Shown here: piece by piece, positions 57,621 through 64,000 of the stretch
Layout: the number at the start of each line of letters is the position of its first letter
Numbering within the stretch: the stretch's first letter is position 1
NCBI RefSeq assembly: GCF_963678635.1
Contig: NC_087064.1
Coordinates: forward strand, 21,066,509-21,130,508
Reading direction: 5' to 3'
DNA from: Symsagittifera roscoffensis
Taxonomy: Eukaryota > Xenacoelomorpha > Acoela > Convolutidae
Length of the DNA stretch: 64,000 bases
Notes under the pieces: generated by a model
What the model was told of the DNA's origin: nothing
Seen by the model: only the letters and a program-made list of their open reading frames with translations
The model's database searches: none
Program-made: the position numbers and the translations under genes

Positions 57621-59135
57621 CGACATGGCAGAGATCACTTCATCTGGTAGATCATACTCTTTTAACCGTACAGATTTGATCAGTACAAAACTTGCTTATT
57701 ACACCCAGGAAACGCAATTGCGCTTAAAAGTAAACTTCATTAAACGATAATCTTACATCTAGCTGAACAGAAAAAAAGATTAAATGCCTGCTTATAAAGC
57801 ATATGAATACGCTTATTAGAAGGCTAATAACAACACAGGCATATTTTACTTCTAAGCATCGAACCATTTTAATAAAACTTTTGAGGCATCTCTATTTCTC
57901 GCTTTGCTGCTATAACCTCAGACAAAACTTGATGATATCGCAACATTCAGCGATGAACGCGAATATGAGATGGAGCAAGACCAATGTGCAGAAATTTTTT
58001 TAAACTGGAACACACAAAAAAAAGAATACCATAAACGAAGTAATATTTGCCAAAACATGTTGTAACTAGCAACAATTAGAACGATTATGACAATATACTT
58101 GTGAAAATGAACGGAGATAAATGTTTTTTTTGGCTTTATTCTTGATTTTTAATGGCAAAGTTGGTTCTTGATAAAATTTAGACATTGGTCCGTCCTTACC
58201 GTGTTATTTGCAGTAGCAGGGGCAACATGGTTTCATAAAAACTTCTGTCATGATTTTCGCGCTCCCTAAACAAAACATATTTTCCCGTGTCAAACGAAAC
58301 TGCGCATTGCACTGTAGGTTATTGCAGTAATTGATTCAATCAACGTTGGCATTTTGTTTTTAATTTTTTTCAGATAACATTTAGAAGCATACTTTGAGCA
58401 GGAATGTTAAAACTACATTTGACCAGTGAATTTTAATGAAAATTTATTCATCAAGTATTTCAAAAAAAATCCATTAAAAGACGAACAGGCATAAGAAACT
58501 AACTTAGCTGCAGAAGATTTATTCTGCACATGTGAGAAGCCCGATTCTTCAAAAAAATCTTTGCAATCATCCACTATCTCCTTGAAGCTCAAGTTCTTCT
58601 CATATAGCTAAAATAAAACCTTAGATGATAACAAAAAAATATTGGGTAGCATTTTTTTGAATTGGGTTCAATTTCTTTGGATGGCCTATTTTTCGCTAAG
58701 CAAAAATAATTAATTGAAATATGATTGCTTCGCGACCGACTTAAATTAAAAACAAAAGAAGGTTTCAGCAACACAGTTTTTCAAGCATGCCTCAGACACA
58801 TAACGATGTTGTCATCAAAAGCATCACAGTCATTTTGTCAGTTTAATCATTCAAATTCGAAAACTCTGATTTTTAAACAGCTTTGCTTCGTACAACTTAT
58901 ATGAAAAATAATGCGAGTTTTCAGGTAAAGATTTTTTCAACCATGACTCAGACACATAACGCTGTTTTCAAAAATATCAGTAATTTTGTCAGTTAGTTAT
59001 TTTAAGTTCAACAACTCAGATTTTCAAACTGTTAAAAAGAGCGCTATGAATTTATTCTAGAAGTTAACATTTAAACATACCACTTACCGGGTGATTAAAT
59101 AATCCAGATATTGCTGCTTCCAAGTCAATTTTCAT
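57621..59135 (-). CDS. Candidate 5' exons of the long minus-strand gene
   Basis: ATG at 59135, preceded by an in-frame TAG, opens MKIDLEAAISGLFNHP (59135-59088, donor gtaagt). Next is 58607-58504 (acceptor ttttag; LYEKNLSFKEIVDDCKDFF), then 58311-58200 (acceptor ctacag, donor gtaagg; FDTGKYVLFRERENHD), then 57690-57621 (VRLKEYDLPDEVISAM, donor gtggta). Exons 1-2, 3-4 and 4 to the 49361 exon join in phase. The 2-3 junction is off by one (exon 2 ends in phase 2, exon 3 needs phase 1), so a small exon or a different splice site is missed. The first two exons are convincing; the 57690 exon has a weak acceptor. If accepted, the gene spans 24 kb and encodes about 680 residues. Confidence 0.5.
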
Positions 59136-59654
59136 CGCCGACTAGGGAATTGTGAATCAGCATGCGATCTTGGAACAACAGTGATTCTGAAAAAGAAACT
59201 TTAGAGAACTACCAATATCATTGCAAATTAAGAGTTTTCACGAACGATTTCGGACCTATGAAAATTTGTTGGTCTCGAACGCAGGCACTAGCTCAGCTGA
59301 TTGTATTTCATTTTTGTTCCAACCGATTATACGAATAATCATCCTGAATGGGTTGAATGATCTATTATATTAAAGCCCGTTCAGTCGTGATTCGAACAGG
59401 AAATAAAATTTTTCAAAAAATTGAGAGTATCGATAAATACAGACTGGAAATTTGTGATCAGTGTAACATTCGCCCGGAAGTACATATCGACGGAAAATAA
59501 AGCTAAGTGGTAAAACGACTGGCTAGCGTCTGAACACAGCTTTACATGCTTTTAACCGTCTCTACCAAAGCCAGTTCTTTGTGTGGTCCTTTCAACATCG
59601 GGTCGACAAAATCGTAACTGTTTTTGGCTATCGGCCAGTACGCTCAGATTAACT
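59136..59654. other. 5' flank of the long minus gene and decayed repeat
   Basis: Contains the presumed promoter/5' UTR of the minus gene at the left. It also holds a GTTCCGAC-family remnant at about 59275-59480 (ttgttccaaccgattat, cctgaatgggttgaatga, cgtgattcgaacagg). No other signal seen. Confidence 0.45.
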
Positions 59655-59731
59655 AATAATAATAATAACAAAAGATTTAGGAATATAATCCAAGGGTTCG
59701 CATAAAACCCAGTCATTGCATTGTTCAAAGT

Positions 59732-61553
59732 TTAGTTTTCAGTTATAAGTGAAAGTTTCTTCAGGTCTCTACAGTTGTTGCATTCGCATAAAATGCGCCA
59801 AGTGCATGTGTCTGATTCGTTGTAGCGAGTTTTGAAAAACTTTGTGTACATTCCTAGAAGTCTGTTTTTGCATTCTGGGTGAAACAATATGTCACATTTG
59901 AAGTATTCGTTGTACAGATTAGCAAGACGACATGCCCGAAACCAGAAATCCGACTCGCACTTCTTCAGACGCATTTGTTTGCAGGCAAAATTTCGTGTCA
60001 TTTGAGCTCTTCGGATTCCAACGTCAGTGATGCTTACATGGCTTCTCCAGTCGATGTCAACTTTTCCAGCTAGTATTTTTGCAAACAGCAGTCCAACATG
60101 AAGCTCTTGATATAGAGACAAAGGAAGGATGTTAAGTTTCACGAGTTTGTCTTATAGGAGATATGGCAATTGCTTGTCATGAAAATCCACGCGATCGCTT
60201 TCCGCTGCACACTTTCTATGATTCCTAAGTCACCTTTTGATGGTTTCCAGATAGCTGAACCGTAGCACAGGATTGGCACAACGTAACAGATATATGCGTT
60301 TTTTCTGGTCGCGAAATTTGTCTTTGAGAAATTCCTTTTGAGTACGAAGAGAGCGTTCAAGGCTTTTTCAGCCCTCTTTTTTGCGTGTTGCGTCCAAGAG
60401 AGCGTGTCGGTTATCAGGATGCCCAGATCTTTCATTACTTCAGTGGTTTCGAAGCTGTAACTGGGGAGTGCAATCGTAGCTGATCCTTTGATTCGGAGGA
60501 CTTTACTTTTCGTCAGGTTCATTGACATGAAGTTTTCCTCGCACCACCTCCAAAGTCTCCCAACATCTATGTTGAGAGTTAAAGGGTTGTCTCCAACTAT
60601 TTTGTAATCGTCTGCATAACCAAATGTTGCGGACATGACACAGGACGGTAGATCATTTATGAAGACTAGGAAGAGAAGCGGCCCGAGTATAGAGCCCTGG
60701 GGAACGCCGCTGAAGACTTCCAGCTCTCCGGAAATTGTGTCATTCAGCCTCACGGTTTGCTTCCGGTTCGAGAGGTAGCTGTGTATCAGAGATAATTAAT
60801 TTCCTCCAATTCCAGCAGTCGATATTTTCTCCATGAGGATTCCGTGCGAGACTTTGTCAAAAGCCTTTTGAAAGTCCAAGTAGAAGGTGTTCAAGTAGTT
60901 GCAGTTTGGCGAATCTAGGCAGCTAAATATCTCGTGTAGATACTCTATTAAGTTTGTTATCGTCGATCGTTTAGGTCTAAAACCGTGTTAGGGTTGGGTA
61001 GACAATTGGGGCCGGTTTATCAAATATTAGTTTCTCAAGCAGTTTTGAAACTGCTGAGAGCAGGCTGATCGGCCTGTAGTTTGATACGTCTTGTTTATCC
61101 CCGTCTTTGAAAATTGGTGCGATTTCGCTGATCTTCCATTTTAATTGGAAATATTGCTTTATTTGCAATCAAGTTGAGCAGTAAGTGAAGTGATTTTGGT
61201 AGTGACTTTGAGAGGTTTTTCAGAAGAGTATTACCAATCATGTCTGGTCCATTTGCCTTATTTACGTGCAGCTCATTCAGGGCATCTTCCATTTCATCGT
61301 TAGTGAAATTGATACTGTTCAGAAGAACATTATCTTGTCGTTCTGCTTTCCCAACGTTGGCGTTTCGTGTGAAAACTGATTGAAAATATATGTTAAACAA
61401 TTCAGCTTTTTGAGCGTCTGTATTGGCTATTTTTTGATCTAGGAAGATCTCTGAAGGGATCATGCAAGACTTGGTGATCGATTTTAGATATCGTTGTATT
61501 TCGCTAAATTTCCCATTCTCAAAAAGCTTTTTTTTCGTGGAGATGTTGGTCAT
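59732..61553 (-). pseudogene. LINE ORF2, reverse transcriptase and C-terminal part, frame-broken
   Basis: The finger region starts at 61553 (NELHVNKANGPDMIGN). The frame changes near 61150 (FKDGDKQDVSNYRPISLL), then again near 60990 before HGFRPKRST. Motif A (LDFQKAFDKV, about 60850-60885) follows. An in-frame TAA at 60798-60796 precedes the block with SGVPQGSILGPLLF and the intact catalytic YADD (60618-60607). A last frame change near 60145 leads to the C-terminal region (60142-59732) with Cys-rich CECNNC. All catalytic blocks are visible and unmutated, so the breaks are few and could be young or sequencing errors. Confidence 0.85.
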
Positions 61554-61749
61554 TTTGAAGGGACAGTGTTAGTTCAGTTTGCAGATTTTCAATTTTGCCT
61601 CCGTTCGATGCGGTAGGTTTTCGCTGATTTTTAAGTTGGAGTGTATTTAATTTCTTGTTAAGGTTGGAGGAATCGCTTCCCACCCAAGGAGCTAGTTCAG
61701 ACCTGTGTTTTGTAGTGATAGGTAGCAGGTCCTGTAGTATTTCGTATAA

Positions 61750-62607
61750 TCACTCGTACCAATGATCGAGCATCAGTTCAACGTTGCTCAAGCAAAATGG
61801 TTGGAAGGGGTGTTCGCGAATGAATTCATTCACTTCTTCCCAGTTTGCTTTCTTGTACACGAAAATGCCAAAGTCTAGTTTTTGTTTGATGGCTGGTGTC
61901 TTTTTATGAACAGGTCGGTAGTCAAATGAGACTTTGGCATGGAGTGGCAAATGGTCGGAACTGAATAGACTACTCAGACGGTTGTCAAGTTTTACGCTGG
62001 TGACAAATTGCGGTTTGTTACTAAGGAGAATGTCTAGTGATTTTCCATCAGGGGTTTTTATTAGTTGTTGGAAGTTTGACTCACAGCGTTCGTCAAGGAT
62101 TGACTGCTCATCTAGAGAAGTTGAAGTCATTGACGGCCAGTGTGTAGAGTTAAAATTTATATCTCCAACTATATACGAACAAATTGCACTTTGTTCAAAT
62201 TGCATACGCCTCAGGAACTTTAGGAAATCGATTAGATCTGAGGTTCCCCATGTGTAGGTATTGTTTGAAGGAGCGCTGTAGATGCAGCATATTAAAATTG
62301 GCTTGTTCAGTGATATGCGGATGATAACACAATCTTGAAACGCGGAATTGATTTGGCTACTTGGAATGTTACGGTTTACTGCTATGAGTACGCCACCATG
62401 TTTTGTCAAGCCTTTGTCACTCGGTCTGTCATTTCGGTGGATAACGTAGTTTGTCAGAAAAAGTGCAGCGTCGCCGATGCTTTCTGTCAACCAGGTTTCA
62501 GTTAGGCAGATGACTTGATAACTGTTTTTTACTTGGACAGCATTAGAGAAGGATGTCCGCCGTTGATACTCAAGAATACTTCTGACATTGTAAATAAAGA
62601 TATTCAT
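61750..62607 (-). CDS. LINE ORF2, apurinic-type endonuclease domain
   Basis: 285 codons uninterrupted. Endonuclease hallmarks: NVRSI near the N-terminus, LTETWLTESIGD (catalytic Glu), GGVLIAVNR, VGDINFNS (Asp/Asn pair) and SSDHLPLHAKV (final Asp-His). It would nick target DNA to prime reverse transcription. The frame stops at 61752-61750, about 200 bases before the next open part of ORF2, so the polyprotein is interrupted in this copy. Confidence 0.88.
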   Translation of the reverse strand: MNIFIYNVRSILEYQRRTSFSNAVQVKNSYQVICLTETWLTESIGDAALFLTNYVIHRNDRPSDKGLTKHGGVLIAVNRNIPSSQINSAFQDCVIIRISLNKPILICCIYSAPSNNTYTWGTSDLIDFLKFLRRMQFEQSAICSYIVGDINFNSTHWPSMTSTSLDEQSILDERCESNFQQLIKTPDGKSLDILLSNKPQFVTSVKLDNRLSSLFSSDHLPLHAKVSFDYRPVHKKTPAIKQKLDFGIFVYKKANWEEVNEFIREHPFQPFCLSNVELMLDHWYE

Positions 62608-62619
62608 CGTCGCTGCTAT

Positions 62620-63507
62620 TCAATTGGGTGCTTCGGGATCTGGAAGTTTCTCTTTTATCCACTTTCCACCTTTTCGAATGTACAGAGTTGCATCGTGGAC
62701 TCTTACGTCCTTTCTGTCTACAGATTTGTCGCTGATAAGTTGCCTTCTTCTGACGAGGGCAAGGTTTTCTTGATCAGCTTCTTCCTTCGTCAGTTGTTGG
62801 CTGAGGAAAATTGGTTGAGGGGAGTTTTTCAGTTTCCTCGCAGATAGCAATATCATTCGTCGTTGATATGCATTGGGCACTTTTAATAGGATTGTTCTTA
62901 TCTTGTTCTCGTCATATCGACCCAGGCGTATGACATCGCCAATTGAGGCATTGACATCCAAATGGGTCAATAATTTTTGAACTTCGACGAGATCGTGTTC
63001 TTGGCGCAATCTTGCTTCCTTCTCCGTTGACTCAGCGATTTCTCGTATGCGAATGCCATCGAGTTCCTCGGCGGGTTTCGGTGGCGGTTTTTGGCGACTG
63101 GCAATTGAGCTAGGTTGGGTTGGATAATCTGAATCAGGTTGTTTGGTGCTTAGCAGCGTTTTGATTTTGGTCACTGTTTTTTTGAGGTCAGTCATTTCGA
63201 TTTCCAGGGTTTTCATTTGAGTATCTCGAAGTTCTTTTGAGGTTGTAGCTTCATGGGCAGCTTGGGTCAAATTATCTTGACGTTTTTCTTCAAAAAATTT
63301 GTTGCATATCAATAGAGCATTTTTTCCTAAGGCTGGTACTCCATTGACAGCGGCTTCACTTAGACCAGTGCAGTCTTCATTCAGGTGCATTCGACAGCCA
63401 CAGCAAAAGCAGTCGAAAGAGCTTTCATTTTTAAAGATTTTCTCGCAGCACGTACTACAAGAATCAGAGACTGACTTGACCCGATTTCGGGTGTTTTGTT
63501 TAGACAT
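62620..63507 (-). CDS. LINE ORF1 protein with PHD-type zinc finger, intact (295 aa)
   Basis: Open from ATG 63507 to the stop at 62622-62620. Residues 17-68 contain CSTCC, CFCCGCRMH and C-x21-C spacing like a PHD finger, although the last Cys pair has only one visible Cys. A Gln/Glu/Lys-rich helix (about 80-120) likely forms a coiled coil. The C-terminal half (VIRLGRYDENKIRTILLKV, FLSQQLTKEEADQE) resembles the RNA-binding domain of CR1/L2 ORF1 proteins. It should bind element RNA as a chaperone. It is separated from ORF2 by 12 nt. Confidence 0.85.
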   Translation of the reverse strand: MSKQNTRNRVKSVSDSCSTCCEKIFKNESSFDCFCCGCRMHLNEDCTGLSEAAVNGVPALGKNALLICNKFFEEKRQDNLTQAAHEATTSKELRDTQMKTLEIEMTDLKKTVTKIKTLLSTKQPDSDYPTQPSSIASRQKPPPKPAEELDGIRIREIAESTEKEARLRQEHDLVEVQKLLTHLDVNASIGDVIRLGRYDENKIRTILLKVPNAYQRRMILLSARKLKNSPQPIFLSQQLTKEEADQENLALVRRRQLISDKSVDRKDVRVHDATLYIRKGGKWIKEKLPDPEAPN

Positions 63508-63605
63508 GTTAAAATCTTAAAATCTTAAAAGGGGCTCAGAGCCAGAGACTCGATGAGCACGCCTGTTGAGATTTTAAGGTTTAGGACTCTGATTTGCGTA
63601 TCTGT

Positions 63606-63997
63606 TTAGAATTTTCGCCGTTTAGCTTCGCGCTTCTCGGCAGCCGTTCGACGCTTGGTGCCACGTGTTTTGAAGATTCTATTGAAGTCGGGAAAATAGT
63701 GCAGCACAGTAGCTAGAGTCCTAGACTCTATGACAGCAGCCTGGTGCAGTTTTCGGTGTTCGACAATTAACGATTCGTCAATTCTTTCGGAAGCACTGAT
63801 AATATGCTTGGTCACGTCAATGACGTAACAGTATAATGAATTTAGAAGATCGTCGAATATGTAGGGAGCACCTTTGCGTTGACAGGTAACGACGCAAAAG
63901 AGGTTTGGAATAGTCTTAAGGGTCGCAATCAGTTCTTCGATTGTTTGGGGTTTGTTGCCTTTTTCGGGTGCGATGTTATTGTGTTGTTTAATAAATC
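63606..63997 (-). CDS. Unrecognised open frame, 5' end not defined
   Basis: The minus-strand frame is open from a TGA at 64000-63998 to TAA at 63608-63606, about 129 codons without an ATG. It includes TIEELIATLKTIPNLFCVV, GAPYIFDDLLNSLYCYVI and a basic tail KRRTAAEKREAKRRKF that could be a nuclear signal. Amino-acid usage is protein-like. It lies about 100 bases upstream of LINE ORF1. It may be the last exon of a host gene, a 5' ORF of the element, or another element. No family recognised. Confidence 0.45.
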
Positions 63998-64000
63998 ATG

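Larger units (their letters stand above)
59655..63507 (-). mobile_element. CR1-like non-LTR retrotransposon, nearly full length
   Basis: Ordered on the minus strand: ORF1 (63507-62620), 12-nt spacer, ORF2 endonuclease (from 62607), reverse transcriptase, C-terminal region ending at 59732, and a (TTA)n tail visible as taataataataataac at 59655-59670. A PHD-bearing ORF1 followed by an APE endonuclease/RT ORF2 and a short 3' microsatellite tail fits the CR1/L2/Jockey group (family knowledge). Breaks in ORF2 make this copy inactive as assembled. No target-site duplication could be established because the 5' end is unclear. Confidence 0.88.

Noticed and set aside
1-64000. CRISPR arrays, operons, ribosome binding sites, rRNA genes
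   Set aside because: The DNA is eukaryotic; the tandem repeats seen lack CRISPR-like uniform spacers, and no rRNA-like block was recognised.

Overview
The window is AT-rich metazoan DNA, almost certainly from an invertebrate. The evidence is spliced genes with GT-AG introns of 40 nt to more than 8 kb, a secreted trypsin-fold protease, non-LTR and BEL/Pao-like retroelements, tRNA-derived SINE-like pieces and abundant tandem and foldback repeats. A 200-base N run at 1211-1410 shows it is a draft scaffold. The species cannot be named from the sequence alone.

Layout. The left edge (1-161, minus) holds the start of a retrotransposon gag-like ORF. From 1745 to 3880 there is an imperfect tandem duplication. 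A plus-strand S1-family serine protease gene lies at 5256-14637. Its six exons close in phase to give a 292-residue protein with an intact His/Asp/Ser triad. Its introns carry dispersed repeats and two foldback elements with minisatellite arms. From 14.9 to 26 kb the DNA is mostly duplicated non-coding sequence: 17.5/18.0 kb, 18.4/18.9 kb, 19.2-21.3/21.3-23.1 kb and 23.6-24.9/24.9-26.0 kb. It includes a tRNA-derived SINE, an ankyrin-like relic and a coding-like insertion at 20.4-20.8 kb. A decayed BEL/Pao gag with a primer-binding site follows at 26-27.5 kb, then a decayed non-LTR element at 30.9-33.4 kb, both on the minus strand.

The right half is dominated by one long minus-strand gene running from about 59.1 kb down to 34.87 kb. 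I reconstructed it from splice sites and reading phase, because its exons are mostly too short to stand out as ORFs. Twelve exons (49361 to 34871) close perfectly in phase. Four further 5' exons (59135 to 57621) are plausible but contain one unresolved phase junction. I do not recognise the product, which is roughly 680 residues, hydrophilic and partly Ser/Pro/acidic. Its introns hold a three-copy 2.12-kb tandem array (50.7-57.0 kb), a 1.42-kb tandem duplication (42.3-45.15 kb), a MULE-type transposase 3' fragment (46.8-47.4 kb), a 198-bp MITE with perfect terminal inverted repeats, and SINE-like tRNA relics.

The right edge (59.65-63.5 kb, minus) is a nearly full-length CR1-like non-LTR retrotransposon: PHD-type ORF1, endonuclease and reverse transcriptase, with a few frame breaks and a TTA-repeat tail. 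A separate unrecognised open frame reaches toward the window end. Every mobile-element coding region I could orient is on the minus strand, as is the long host gene. The protease is the only host gene on the plus strand.
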